A DNA stretch of 64,000 nucleotides from Palsa-506 sp963836355 (GCA_963836355.1 CAWIJO010000010.1:1-64000), one strand, 5' to 3'; counted from the first letter of the stretch, positions 51,718 through 61,194 are shown. Notes: generated from the sequence alone by a model not told the origin. Numbers and translations: made by a program.

Positions 51718-52700
51718 TCGACGCCGGATACGGCCTCGGCTGGTCCGTTCTGTGCCGGGTGCCCGAGTCCTGGGCCCGGTGGGCATTCCAGGCCGCGGCG
51801 GACATCGCCTGGCGCCGCCAGGGCCCGCGGGTGCAGGTACTCGAGGCCAACCTGTGCCGGGTACTCGGCGGTCAGGCGGCGGGCGGTCAGGCGGCGGGCG
51901 GTCAGGCGGCGGGCGGTCAGGCGGCGGGCGGTCAGGCGGCGGGCGGCGGCCAGCTGCGGGCGCTGTCCAGGGACTCGATGCGCTCGTACGCCCGGTACTG
52001 GCTGGAGATCTTCCGGCTGCCGGTGATCCCGGCCGAGCGGCTGATCGCCGGCATGCGCGACGAGGGAGACGTGCAGGCCGCGTTCGACTACCTGGCTGCC
52101 GGCCGCGGGGTGGTATTCGCGCTGCCGCACATGGGCAACTGGGATCAGGCCGGCGCGTGGATCATCAACCGCGGGGCCGGCTCGTTCACCACGGTGATGG
52201 AGCGGATCAAGCCGGAGTCGGTTTACCAGCGGTTCGTCGCGTTCCGCGAGGGCCTCGGCATGGAGGTGCTGCCGGCCAGCGGCGGCAGCCGGCCGTTCGG
52301 CATGCTCGCGCAGCGGCTGCGGGCCGGCAAGGTGGTCTGCCTGCCGTGCGACCGGGACGTCACCGGCAGCGGCATCGAGGTCGAGTTCTTCGGCGAGCCG
52401 GCCCGGATGATGGCCGGCCCGGCCGCGCTGGCCGTGCAGACCGGCGCTGCGCTGATCCCGGTGTCGCTCTGGTTCGACGGCGACGGCTGGGGGGTGCGGT
52501 TCTACGACGAGATCCCGGTGCCTGCCGAGGGCGACAGGAAACAGCAGGCCGCGGCCATGACGCAGCAGATCGCGCGGGCCTTCGAGGACGGGATCGCCAC
52601 GCACCCGGCGGACTGGCACATGCTGCAGCGGGTGTTCGTGGCCGACTTGGACCCGGCCAGGCTTGCCGCCTCAGTAGCCAAGGTCAAGGCTGACACGTGA
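51693..52700 (+). CDS. patA: Phosphatidylinositol mannoside acyltransferase
   Basis: The 335-residue protein has the LpxL/PatA-type acyltransferase core: FALPHMGNWDQAGAWI (His-x4-Asp), LPCDRDVTGSGIEVEFFGEP, MMAGPAALAVQTGAALIPVS. It would transfer palmitate to the mannose of PIM1/2 at the inner membrane face. Residues 59-83 are five copies of GGQAA encoded by a 15-bp tandem repeat, an insertion before the catalytic domain. It overlaps pgsA and pimA, so the three are one translational unit. Confidence 0.92.
   Translation: MPGLKDRLIDAGYGLGWSVLCRVPESWARWAFQAAADIAWRRQGPRVQVLEANLCRVLGGQAAGGQAAGGQAAGGQAAGGQAAGGGQLRALSRDSMRSYARYWLEIFRLPVIPAERLIAGMRDEGDVQAAFDYLAAGRGVVFALPHMGNWDQAGAWIINRGAGSFTTVMERIKPESVYQRFVAFREGLGMEVLPASGGSRPFGMLAQRLRAGKVVCLPCDRDVTGSGIEVEFFGEPARMMAGPAALAVQTGAALIPVSLWFDGDGWGVRFYDEIPVPAEGDRKQQAAAMTQQIARAFEDGIATHPADWHMLQRVFVADLDPARLAASVAKVKADT
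51867..51941 (+). repeat. Five 15-bp repeats inside patA
   Basis: GGCGGTCAGGCGGCG is repeated exactly five times and encodes GGQAA each time. Perfect identity indicates recent expansion. The period keeps the reading frame. Confidence 0.95.
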
Positions 52701-53824
52701 GAGTCGGCATCGTCTGCCCGTACACCTGGGACGTCCCCGGCGGCGTGCAAGAGCACGTCCGGGACCTGGCCGAGGCGCTGATCGACCTCAGCCACCAGGT
52801 GTCGGTCATCTCGCCTGCCGATGACGACACCCCGCTGCCGGGCTATGTGGTGCCGGCCGGCCGGGCCGTCCCGGTCCCGTACAACGGGTCGGTGGCCAGG
52901 CTCGCGTTCGGCTTCCTGTCCGCCAGCCGGGTCCGCCGGTGGATCAAGGACGGCCAGTTCGACGTGCTGCACGTGCACGAGCCGGTGGTGCCGAGCCTGG
53001 GGCTGCTTGCCTGCTGGGTCGCGTCCGGCCCGATCGTGGCGACCGTGCACACCGCGAACCCGCGCTCCCGCTGGATGCACGCGGCGCGGCCGGCCTTGCA
53101 GTCCGCCCTGGAGAAGATCAGCGCCAGGATCGCGGTCTCCGAGGCGGCCAGGACCACGCTGGTCGAGCATCTCGGCGGCGATGCCGTGCTGATCCCGAAC
53201 GGGGTCTCGGTCCGCAGGTACGAGAAGGCGGATCCGCTGCCCGGCTGGCCGGGCCCCGGCGGCGCGCTCGGCTTCCTCGGCCGGATGGACGAGCCGCGCA
53301 AGGGCCTGGCGGTGCTGCTCGACGCGTTCGAGCGGCTCGCTGTCGCGCGGCCCGGGCTGCGGCTGCTGATCGCCGGCCCGGGGGACGCCGATGAGGTGCT
53401 GGACCGGGTGCCGGCCCCGCTGCGCGACCGGGTGATACTGCTCGGCCAGGTCTCCGAGGCGGACAAGGTCCGGGTCTATCACTCGGTCGACGTGTTCTGC
53501 GCGCCGAACACCGGCGGCGAGAGCTTCGGGATCGTGCTCGCCGAGGCGATGGCGGCCGGCGCCCCGATCGTGGCCAGCGACCTGGACGCGTTCCGGATGG
53601 TGCTGCGCGGCGGCCAGGCCGGCGAGTTGTTCGCCATCGGCGACGCGGCCGCGCTGACGGCCGCGGCCGGCCGGCTGCTGGATGACCCGCGGCGGCGGGC
53701 GGCCCTGTCCGAGGCGGCCTGCGCGGCGGTGCGCAGCTACGACTGGCCGCTGATCGCGCGCGACGTCGTGCAGGTCTACGAGACCGTGACGCTCGGCGGC
53801 ACCCGGGTGGGAGTAGTGGCCTGA
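52697..53824 (+). CDS. pimA: Phosphatidylinositol alpha-mannosyltransferase (GT4)
   Basis: The 375-residue protein opens MRVGIVCPYTWDVPGGVQEH, the classic PimA N-terminus with the acceptor-loop Gly-Gly, and has HVHEPVVPSLGLLACWVA. The GDP-mannose site contains GFLGRMDEPRKGLAVLLDAF and the E-x7-E motif in GESFGIVLAEAMAAGAPIVA. It adds the first mannose to phosphatidylinositol. GTG 52697 overlaps the patA stop (GTGA). Confidence 0.94.
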   Translation: MRVGIVCPYTWDVPGGVQEHVRDLAEALIDLSHQVSVISPADDDTPLPGYVVPAGRAVPVPYNGSVARLAFGFLSASRVRRWIKDGQFDVLHVHEPVVPSLGLLACWVASGPIVATVHTANPRSRWMHAARPALQSALEKISARIAVSEAARTTLVEHLGGDAVLIPNGVSVRRYEKADPLPGWPGPGGALGFLGRMDEPRKGLAVLLDAFERLAVARPGLRLLIAGPGDADEVLDRVPAPLRDRVILLGQVSEADKVRVYHSVDVFCAPNTGGESFGIVLAEAMAAGAPIVASDLDAFRMVLRGGQAGELFAIGDAAALTAAAGRLLDDPRRRAALSEAACAAVRSYDWPLIARDVVQVYETVTLGGTRVGVVA

Positions 53825-53855
53825 TGACCAGCGCGCGTGCCGGGACGGTGCCGCT

Positions 53856-54416
53856 ATGACCAGCGTGATCATCATCGTCGGGCTGGCGCTGCTGCTCGGC
53901 GTCTACATCTCCTGGCGGGCGGGCAGGCTGGACCGGCTGCACGCGCGGCAGGAGGCGGCCCGCGCCGCGCTGGACGCGGCGCTGCTCCGGCGCAGCTCGG
54001 TGGCACTGGAACTGGCCTCCTCCGGCCTGCTCGACCCGGCCACCAGCCTGCTGCTGGCCGGCGCGGCACACGACGCGCGGATCGCGGACGAGTCCAGGGA
54101 ACTGCGCGAGAGCGACCTGACCAGGGCGCTGCGCGCGGCCTTCGGGCAGCCGGACTTCCTGGCCTCGCTGACCGGCCAGGATGGCGCCGAGGAACTGCTC
54201 GGCGAGGTCGAGGCCGCGTCCCACAAGGTGTTCCTGGCCCGCAAGTTTTACAACGACGCGGTCGCGGCGGTCCGGTCGGCCCGGCGCCGCTGGCTGGTCC
54301 GGCTGCTGCGCCTGGCCGGGGGCGCCGAGCTGCCGGTATTCTTCGAGATCGACGACTCGCTGGTAGCCGCCAGCCAGGACGGGCAGGGCACCGACATGCC
54401 GCACCTGACCGGCTGA
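53856..54416 (+). CDS. LemA-like membrane-anchored protein
   Basis: The 186-residue protein begins with one transmembrane helix (SVIIIVGLALLLGVYISW), then a helical bundle (LDRLHARQEAARAALDAALL, HKVFLARKFYNDAVAAVRSA) reminiscent of LemA-type domains. It follows pimA by 31 bases and is probably in the same operon. A similar gene stands after pimA in many actinomycetes. Function unknown. Confidence 0.7.
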   Translation: MTSVIIIVGLALLLGVYISWRAGRLDRLHARQEAARAALDAALLRRSSVALELASSGLLDPATSLLLAGAAHDARIADESRELRESDLTRALRAAFGQPDFLASLTGQDGAEELLGEVEAASHKVFLARKFYNDAVAAVRSARRRWLVRLLRLAGGAELPVFFEIDDSLVAASQDGQGTDMPHLTG

Positions 54417-54458
54417 ATCCGGCGGCGGCGGGCGGCTGAATCCGGCGGCGGCGGGCGG
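54413..54458. repeat. Exact 23-bp tandem duplication
   Basis: CTGAATCCGGCGGCGGCGGG plus CGG is present twice in a row, the first copy covering the stop codon of the LemA-like gene. It lies between that gene and pdxS and looks like a recent slippage duplication. Confidence 0.85.
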
Positions 54459-54515
54459 CTGCTGGCAGGACCTACCATGGAGGCAAGCCACTAGCAGCGA
54501 TCAAGTGAGGTCTCC

Positions 54516-55434
54516 GTGTCAGTCCAGAATGTTCCCGCAGGCACCACCAGTTCCGGGACCGGGACGCAGCGGGTCAAGCGCGGCATGGCCGACATGCTCA
54601 AGGGCGGCGTCATCATGGACGTCGTCACGCCGGATCAGGCCAAGATCGCCGAGGACGCTGGCGCCGTCGCGGTGATGGCCCTGGAGCGGGTGCCCGCCGA
54701 CATCCGCGCGCAGGGCGGCGTGGCCAGGATGAGCGATCCGGACATGATCGACGGGATCATCGCGGCGGTCTCCATCCCAGTGATGGCCAAGTGCCGGATC
54801 GGGCATTTCGCCGAGGCGCAGGTGCTGCAGGCGATCGGGGTGGACTACATCGACGAGTCCGAGGTGCTGAGCCCGGCGGACGAGGCGCATCACGTCGACA
54901 AGTGGGACTTCACCGTCCCGTTCGTGTGCGGCGCGACTCACCTGGGCGAGGCGCTGCGCCGGATCACCGAGGGCGCGGCGATGATCAGGTCGAAGGGCGA
55001 GGCGGGCACCGGGAACGTGGTAGAGGCCACCCGGCACATGCGCGGCATCCGGTCCGAGCTGCGGCGGCTGGCGTCGCTCCCGGCGGAGGAGCTGTACGCC
55101 GCGGCGAAGGACCTGCAGGCGCCGTACGAGCTGGTCGCCGAGGTGGCCGCCGCGGGCAAGCTGCCGGTCGTCCTGTTCACCGCCGGTGGCCTGGCCACCC
55201 CCGCGGACGCGGCGATGATGATGCAGCTCGGCGCTGAGGGGGTGTTCGTCGGATTCCGGGATCTTCAAGTCCGGTGACCCGGCGGCGCGGGCGGCCGCGA
55301 TCGTGAAGGCGACCACGTTCTACGACGACCCCGACGTGATCGCCAAGGTCTCCCGCGGCCTCGGCGAGGCGATGGTTGGCATTGGCCTGGACGAGCTGGC
55401 GCCCGAGCAGCGCTACGCCGGCCGCGGCTGGTGA
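54516..55434 (+). pseudogene. pdxS: Pyridoxal 5'-phosphate synthase subunit PdxS, one-base frameshift
   Basis: The product is a near-complete PdxS: VKRGMADMLKGGVIMDVVTP, ALERVPADIRAQGGVARMSD and the active-site region VMAKCRIGHFAEAQVLQAI. GEAGTGNVVEATRHMRGI and VLFTAGGLATPADAAMMMQL follow. After GVFVG an extra T (GGATTCCGGG where GGATCCGGG is expected, near 55257) shifts the frame to a stop at 55277. The next frame resumes SGIFKSGDPAARAAAIVKAT and ends YAGRGW at 55434, overlapping the pdxT start. The enzyme makes PLP with PdxT. Since pdxT is intact, a sequencing error or very recent mutation is likely. Confidence 0.88.
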
Positions 55435-56027
55435 TGAGCCCGGCGGTCGGCGTATTTGCCCTGCAGGGAGACGTCGCCGAGCACCTGCGGGCGCTCGGCG
55501 AGGTGGGCGCCCGCGGCGTCGCGGTGCGCCGGCCGGGCGAGCTCGACGACGTCGACGGGCTGATCATCCCCGGCGGGGAGTCCACCACGATATGGAAGCT
55601 CACGGCGGCCTTCGACCTGCTGGAGCCGCTGCGCAAGCGGCTCGGCTCGGGCATGCCCGTGTTCGGCTCGTGCGCTGGCATGATCATGCTGGCCGACCGG
55701 CTGGTGGACCGGGCCAGCGGCCAGCAGACCCTCGGCGGGCTCGACATCAGCGTCCGGCGGAACGCGTTCGGCCGCCAGGTGGACTCGTTCGAGAGCGACA
55801 TCGCGCTGCGCGGCATCGGTGGCCAGGACTTCCGCGCGGTCTTCATCCGGGCGCCCTGGGTCGAGGAAGCCGGCCCCGGTGTGGAGGTTCTCGGTACCGA
55901 GCCGCGCACGGGTAGGATCGTCGCGGTCCGCCAGGGACCTGCGCTGGCTACCTCGTTTCATCCCGAGCTGACGCCGGACCGGCGGATTCACGAGCTCTTC
56001 GTCAACATGGTGAGGGAACGGTCATGA
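55434..56027 (+). CDS. pdxT: Pyridoxal 5'-phosphate synthase glutaminase subunit
   Basis: From ATG 55434 (TGATG overlap with pdxS) the 197-residue class I glutaminase has GVFALQGDVAEHLRAL, IIPGGESTTIWKL, the catalytic Cys in VFGSCAGMIMLA and the His-x-Glu pair in SFHPELTPDRRIHELF. It releases ammonia from glutamine for PdxS. Its stop overlaps the yebC start (ATGA). Confidence 0.95.
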   Translation: MSPAVGVFALQGDVAEHLRALGEVGARGVAVRRPGELDDVDGLIIPGGESTTIWKLTAAFDLLEPLRKRLGSGMPVFGSCAGMIMLADRLVDRASGQQTLGGLDISVRRNAFGRQVDSFESDIALRGIGGQDFRAVFIRAPWVEEAGPGVEVLGTEPRTGRIVAVRQGPALATSFHPELTPDRRIHELFVNMVRERS

Positions 56028-56776
56028 GCGGCCATTCGAAGTGGGCGACCACGAAGCACAAGAAGGCCGTGGTAGACGCCAGGCGCGGGAAGCTGTTCGC
56101 CAAGCTGGTAAAGAACGTCGAGGTGGCCGCCCGCACCGGCGGTGCCGACGTGGCAGGCAACCCGACGCTTTACGACGCCGTGCAGAAGGCCAAGAAGAGC
56201 TCGGTGCCGAACGACAACATCGACCGGGCCGTCCGCCGCGGCGCGGGCCTGGAGGCGGGCGGCGCGCACTACGAGACGGTCACCTACGAGGGCTACGCGC
56301 CAGGCGGGGTAGCCGTCCTGGTGGAGTGCCTGACCGATAACAAGAACAGGGCCGCCGCCGACGTGCGCACCGCGCTTACCCGCAACGGCGGCTCGATGGC
56401 CGATCCCGGTTCTGTCTCGTATCTGTTCGGCCGCAAGGGCGTGGTGATCGTCGGCAAGGCGGGCGGCGTGACCGAGGACGACGTGCTGACCGCGGTGCTG
56501 GAGGCCGGCGCGGAGGAGGTCAACGACCTGGGCGAGTCGTTCGAGGTGGTCAGCGAGGCCACCGACCTGGTCGCGGTCCGCAGCGCGCTGCAGCAGGCCG
56601 GCATCGACTACGAGTCAGCCGAGGCGGCGTTCCTGCCATCGGCCGAGGTTCCGCTGGACGAGGACCAGGCCAAGCGTGTGTTCCGGCTGATCGAGGCGAT
56701 CGAGGACTCCGACGACGTGCAGGACGTCTACGCGAACTACTCGGTGCCCGACGAGATCATGGAAAAGCTCGGGTGA
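56024..56776 (+). CDS. yebC: YebC/PmpR-family protein
   Basis: The 250-residue protein begins MSGHSKWATTKHKKAVVDAR, the invariant YebC/TACO1 N-terminus, and contains KKSSVPNDNIDRAVRRGAGL, YEGYAPGGVAVLVECLTDN and FLPSAEVPLDEDQAKRVFRL. Relatives act as transcriptional regulators or as translation factors relieving stalls at proline stretches. It is coupled to pdxT and precedes the ruv genes, the common actinobacterial order. Confidence 0.95.
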   Translation: MSGHSKWATTKHKKAVVDARRGKLFAKLVKNVEVAARTGGADVAGNPTLYDAVQKAKKSSVPNDNIDRAVRRGAGLEAGGAHYETVTYEGYAPGGVAVLVECLTDNKNRAAADVRTALTRNGGSMADPGSVSYLFGRKGVVIVGKAGGVTEDDVLTAVLEAGAEEVNDLGESFEVVSEATDLVAVRSALQQAGIDYESAEAAFLPSAEVPLDEDQAKRVFRLIEAIEDSDDVQDVYANYSVPDEIMEKLG

Positions 56777-56831
56777 CTGGTGGGCTCCCGGCCCGCGGCG
56801 GGCCCGCGGCGCGTGCCACCGCCGCTGCCCG

Positions 56832-58100
56832 GTGCCGGTGACCGGGCCGCACGTCCGCATGCTCACCGCGGACGACGACCTGGCGCCGCTGCTCGACCTG
56901 GCCCGCCGGGCGTTCGGCCCGTTCGGCGCCGAGGCGGGGGAGCGCAGGCTGGCGGACGCCCGCGAGTCGGCGGCGGCCGGCCGGCAGTTCGGTGCGTTCG
57001 GCGGCGGGCGGATGCTGGGCGCGGCCAAGTTCCACGACATGGTGCAGTGGTGGTACGGCAGGCCGCTGCCGATGGCCGGCGTGGCCAGCGTCTCGGTCGC
57101 CCCGGAGGCCCGCGGCCAGGGCGTAGGCGGCGCGCTGATGAGCACGATAGTCAGGCAGGCCGCAGCGGCCGGCTACCCGCTGTCGGTGCTGTACCCGGCG
57201 ACCGCGGCGGTCTACCGCGCGGCCGGCGATGAGATCGCCGGCGGCCAGTACCAGAATCTCGGTCCCGGCCCGCTCGCTGCGCTCGCTGCTGCTCCCCGAC
57301 GTGACCGCGGCCGGCCCGCCCGGCCAGGCGCCAGCGGCCGGCCCGGCCCCGGCGGCCACGCCGGGCCCACCCGGCATCCGGCGGGCCGGCCCGGCCGATG
57401 CCGCCGATATCAGCGCGGTGCTGGCCCGGGTGCACGAGGCGGCCCGCGCCTGCGGCCCGTCCGATTTCGACCTGAGTATGTCCGCCCGGATGCTCGATGA
57501 CCCGGACGTGTTCTGCTACCTGGCCCCTGACGGCATGCTCTGCTACGGCTGGCAGGACGGGAACAACGAGATCATCATCTACTGCCTGCTGGCGTCCTCC
57601 GCGCCGACCGCCCGCGCGCTGTGGTCGGTGATCGCCTCGCACGACTCGGTGGCCGGCACCGTTCGCGCCTACTGCGGCCCGGCCGACCCGGTCAGCTGGC
57701 TCACCAGGGAGCCGGACGTCAGCTTCACCCGCGAGCACGCGTGGATGCTGCGGATAACCGACGCCGCGGCGGCGATCGCCGGCCGCGGCTACCCGGCGGC
57801 GGCCCAGGCGGACGTCGTGCTGCAGCTCGCCGACCGCCTGCTGCCGGCCAACGCGGGCCGCTGGCGGCTATCTGTCCGCGACGGCAAGGGCGCTCTTTCC
57901 GGCCTTGACCCGGATGACCAGGGCGGCGGGCTGCCGCCGGCCCGCTCGCCCTCGGCGCCCGCGGCTTCGCGGCCCTGTACGCCGGGACCCCGCTGGCCAC
58001 GCTGCGCGTAGCCGGCCTCGCCGCCGGCGGCGACTCGGCCGCAGACGCGGCGCTGGACACCGCGTTCGCCGGCGCCCCCTTCATGCTCGACTACTTCTGA
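56832..58100 (+). pseudogene. Eis-like GNAT acetyltransferase with two frameshifts
   Basis: The first frame has the GNAT core FGGGRMLGAAKFHDMVQWWY and ASVSVAPEARGQGVGGALMS (acetyl-CoA loop). An extra A near 57253 shifts to ISVPARSLRSLLLPD, YLAPDGMLCYGWQDGNNEII and ADVVLQLADRLLPANAG. A second shift near 57930 leads to ALGARGFAALYAGTPLATLR and FMLDYF at 58100. The size of about 420 residues, the double-GNAT/SCP2-like layout and the C-terminal Phe fit Eis-type enzymes, whose C-terminal carboxylate is catalytic. Substrate unknown. Confidence 0.65.
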
Positions 58101-58307
58101 CCACCCGCGGCACCGCGCCCAGCCCGCCGCCCGGTTCGGGGCTAACCGGCTGACAGCGGACATATCCTCACCGCTGATGTCGCCTGGTAGTCGGTGGCGA
58201 CACGCCGGGGCGTGTTGCGGCGGCTGGCTGCGGCGGCCGGTATGGTCGTAGCGACCGAACATGTGTTCGCCAGTGAGCAGGATTCAGCGACCAGGACGGT
58301 GAGCGGG

Positions 58308-58838
58308 ATGCGGGTGCTCGGCGTCGATCCTGGCCTGACCCGGTGCGGTGTGGGCGTCATCGACGGCGAGCCGGGCCGCACGCTCACGCTGCTGGGCACC
58401 GACGTGATCCGGACTCCGCCCGGCGACGACATCGCGCACCGGCTGCTGGCGCTGGAAGCCAGCTTCGAGTGCTGGCTGACCGAGTACCAGCCGGACGCGG
58501 TCGCCGTCGAGCGGGTGTTCAGCCAGCATAACGTCCGGACGGTGATGGGCACGGCGCAGGCAGGCGCCGTCGCCATCGTGTGCGCCGCGCGCCGCGGGCT
58601 GCCGGTGGCGCTGCACACTCCGAGTGAGGTCAAGGCGGCGGTGACCGGCAACGGCCGGGCTGGGAAGGAGCAGGTGACGGAGATGGTGACGCGGCTGCTC
58701 CGGATGGCAAGCCCGCCGCGCCCGGCCGACTCGGCCGACGCGCTCGCGTTGGCGATCTGCCACTTGTGGCGCGGTGGCGCGCAGCGTCGGCTGGCCGCGG
58801 CTGCAGGGTCGGCGACGCTCCCCGGCGGCCCGCGGTGA
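58308..58838 (+). CDS. ruvC: Holliday junction resolvase RuvC
   Basis: From ATG 58308 the 176-residue protein starts MRVLGVDPGLTRCGVGVIDG with the first catalytic Asp, has AVERVFSQHNVRTVMGTAQA with the Glu, TPSEVKAAVTGNGRAGKEQV and the closing Asp pair in PADSADALALAICH. The frame is open to 58194, but similarity begins here. It cuts four-way junctions bound by RuvAB. The stop overlaps ruvA (GTGA). Confidence 0.95.
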   Translation: MRVLGVDPGLTRCGVGVIDGEPGRTLTLLGTDVIRTPPGDDIAHRLLALEASFECWLTEYQPDAVAVERVFSQHNVRTVMGTAQAGAVAIVCAARRGLPVALHTPSEVKAAVTGNGRAGKEQVTEMVTRLLRMASPPRPADSADALALAICHLWRGGAQRRLAAAAGSATLPGGPR

Positions 58839-59476
58839 TCGCGCACCTGGACGGGCAGGTCTGCTCGGTCGCGCCGGACGGCGCGGTCATCGACGTCGGC
58901 GGCGTCGGGCTGCTCGTGCAGTGCACCCCGGGCACCCTCGCCGGGCTGCGCACCGGGGAACGGGCCCGGGTGGCCACCTCGCTGGTGGTGCGGGAAGATG
59001 CGCTGACCCTGTACGGCTTCGCCGGCGACGACGAGCGGAACACGTTCGAGCTGCTGCAGACGGCCAGCGGGGTTGGGCCCAGGCTGGCGCTCGCCATGCT
59101 CGCCGTGTTCAGCCCCGACGCGCTGCGCCGGGCGGTGACGGCCGAGGACCTGGCGGCCCTGACCACGGTCCCCGGCATCGGCCGGAAGGGAGCGCAGCGG
59201 ATCGTGCTGGAACTGGCCGGCCGGCTGGGCTCGCCAGGCGAGCTGCCGTCCGGCGGGGACGCCGGCGGCCGCGCGGCCGCCGGGCGGCCGGCGTCCTGGC
59301 GGGATCAGGTGCGCGCCGGGCTGGTGAACCTGGGCTGGCAGCCCCGCGACGCCGACCAGGCGATCGCCGCGGTGGAGCCAGAACTGGTCGCGGACCCGGC
59401 CGCAGCCGGGGCAGGCCATGACGTCGACGTGGCGACAGCATTGCGCGCGGCACTTCGCATCCTGGGCCGGACATGA
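58835..59476 (+). CDS. ruvA: Holliday junction helicase subunit RuvA
   Basis: From GTG 58835 the 213-residue protein has the N-terminal OB fold (MIAHLDGQVCSVAPDGAVID), two HhH motifs (LLQTASGVGPRLALAMLAVF, TTVPGIGRKGAQRIVLELAG) and the RuvB-binding domain III at the end (GLVNLGWQPRDADQAIAAVE). It forms the tetramer that holds the junction open. It overlaps both neighbours. Confidence 0.95.
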   Translation: MIAHLDGQVCSVAPDGAVIDVGGVGLLVQCTPGTLAGLRTGERARVATSLVVREDALTLYGFAGDDERNTFELLQTASGVGPRLALAMLAVFSPDALRRAVTAEDLAALTTVPGIGRKGAQRIVLELAGRLGSPGELPSGGDAGGRAAAGRPASWRDQVRAGLVNLGWQPRDADQAIAAVEPELVADPAAAGAGHDVDVATALRAALRILGRT

Positions 59477-60549
59477 GCAGCGACTCCGCCGGGCAGCCAG
59501 CGCCGCAGTCCGCCGAGGAGCGGGTCGTCTCGCCGCTCGCTGACGCCGATGACCGGCTGATCGAGGGCGCGCTGCGGCCGAAGCGGCTGACCGACTTCGT
59601 CGGCCAGGGCCGGGTGCGCGAGCAGCTGTCGCTGGTGCTCGAAGGGGCGCTGCGGCGCGGCCGGACGCCCGACCACGTGCTGCTGTCCGGCCCGCCCGGC
59701 CTGGGCAAGACCACCATCGCCATGATCATCGCGGCCGAGATGGGGACGCCGCTGCGGATTACCAGCGGGCCGGCGATCGAGCGGGCTGGCGATCTCGCCT
59801 CGATGCTGTCCACGCTGAGCGAGGGCGAGGTGATGTTCATCGACGAGATCCACCGGGTCGCCCGGCCCGCCGAGGAAATGCTGTACATGGCCATGGAGGA
59901 CTTCCGGGTCGACGTGGTCATCGGCAAGGGCCCGGGAGCGACGGCGATCCCGCTGGACATCGCGCCGTTCACCCTGGTCGGGGCGACCACCAGGGCCGGG
60001 CTGCTGCCCGCGCCGCTGCGGGACAGGTTCGGCTTCACCGCCTACCTGGACTTCTACGAGCCGGCCGAGCTCGGGGTGATCGTCCGCAGGTCGGCCGGCC
60101 TGCTCGGGGTCGCGCTGCGCGATGACGGCGCAGACGAGATCGCCGGCCGCTCCCGCGGCACCCCGCGGATCGCCAACCGGCTGCTGCGCCGGGTACGCGA
60201 CTTCGCCGAGGTCCGCGCCGACGGCGTGGTGAACCGGCAGGTCGCCAGGGACGCACTGGAGCTGTACGAGGTGGACGACAACGGCCTTGACCGGCTCGAC
60301 CGGGCCGTGCTTTCTGCGCTCGTCCGCAGGTTCGGCGGCGGTCCGGTCGGCCTGTCCACCCTCGCCGTGGCGGTCGGCGAGGAGGCCGAGACGGTTGAGG
60401 TGGTGGCCGAGCCCTTCCTGGTCCGGGAGGGCCTGATCGCCAGGACGCCGCGCGGCCGGGTGGCTACTCCGGCTGCCTGGGAGCATCTCGGTCTGATCGC
60501 GCCGGAGCCAGCCGCCGGACAGCCGGCCTCAGGCACCCTGTTCGGCTAG
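59473..60549 (+). CDS. ruvB: Holliday junction branch-migration helicase RuvB
   Basis: The 358-residue AAA+ protein carries RPKRLTDFVGQGRVREQLSL, Walker A LSGPPGLGKTTIAMIIAAEM, Walker B VMFIDEIHR, sensor VGATTRAGLLPAPLRDRFGF and the winged-helix DNA-binding end (EAETVEVVAEPFLVREGLIA). It drives branch migration with RuvA. ATG 59473 overlaps the ruvA stop (ATGA). Confidence 0.96.
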   Translation: MSSDSAGQPAPQSAEERVVSPLADADDRLIEGALRPKRLTDFVGQGRVREQLSLVLEGALRRGRTPDHVLLSGPPGLGKTTIAMIIAAEMGTPLRITSGPAIERAGDLASMLSTLSEGEVMFIDEIHRVARPAEEMLYMAMEDFRVDVVIGKGPGATAIPLDIAPFTLVGATTRAGLLPAPLRDRFGFTAYLDFYEPAELGVIVRRSAGLLGVALRDDGADEIAGRSRGTPRIANRLLRRVRDFAEVRADGVVNRQVARDALELYEVDDNGLDRLDRAVLSALVRRFGGGPVGLSTLAVAVGEEAETVEVVAEPFLVREGLIARTPRGRVATPAAWEHLGLIAPEPAAGQPASGTLFG

Positions 60550-60628
60550 CGGTAGTTTGTTGACTAGCCGGGGCGGGCTACTCCTGGTTGCGGGCTTGTC
60601 ACGATCACTCGCCTGACCCCGTAGCCTG

Positions 60629-60657
60629 TTGGTGCGTCGCTAGCGCGCCGCTACACT
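60629..60657 (+). promoter_or_regulatory. Candidate sigma-70-type promoter for yajC-secD-secF
   Basis: TTGGTG (60629-60634) and TACACT (60652-60657) are separated by exactly 17 bases in the gap between ruvB and yajC. Both match the consensus moderately. The 217-base gap is the only spacing in the ruv-sec block large enough for a promoter. Confidence 0.4.
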
Positions 60658-60765
60658 GCGGCAGTTGGTCAACGACAGCCGCCTGACGCGGGGGTCCGGC
60701 CAGGCCGCCGCCGGCCGCGGCTGGCCCCCGACCGCTGCGGCAATAAACGGAAGGAAGCCCCGGCG

Positions 60766-61194
60766 ATGGGGATCATGTATCTCGCGGCCAGTGCGGCAGG
60801 CAAGTCATCGAAAAACTCGCTCACGCCGATCCTGATTATCGCCGTGCTGTTCGGCGTCTTCTACTTGCTCATCATCCGGCCGCAGCGCAGCAGGCAGCGC
60901 CGGGCCCAGCAGATGCAGGGCGGCGTCGAGGCCGGCAAGCGCGTCCGGACGACAGCGGGCATCTACGGCACCGTTACCGCGGTCGAGGACCAGGACGTGG
61001 AGCTTGAGATTGCCCCCGGCGTCGAGATCCGCATCCTGCGCCGCGCGATCATGGACATCCTGCCCGAGGACAGCCCCGAGGACGCGGCGCCGCCACCGGA
61101 GCCTGCCGCCGAGGACACGCCAGCCGGCGACTGGGATACGTCGAAGGACGACCTGGAAAATGACGACTGGGACAAAACGGATCGGAATCCGTAG
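60766..61194 (+). CDS. yajC: Preprotein translocase subunit YajC
   Basis: The 142-residue protein has one N-terminal transmembrane helix (PILIIAVLFGVFYLLIIRPQ) ending in the conserved RPQRSRQRR, then the YajC domain (KRVRTTAGIYGTVTAVEDQD, LEIAPGVEIRILRRAIMDIL) and an acidic Pro-rich tail longer than usual. ATG 60766 follows GGAAGGAAG; ATG 60775 is an alternative. It is an accessory of SecDF, whose genes follow. Confidence 0.93.
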   Translation: MGIMYLAASAAGKSSKNSLTPILIIAVLFGVFYLLIIRPQRSRQRRAQQMQGGVEAGKRVRTTAGIYGTVTAVEDQDVELEIAPGVEIRILRRAIMDILPEDSPEDAAPPPEPAAEDTPAGDWDTSKDDLENDDWDKTDRNP

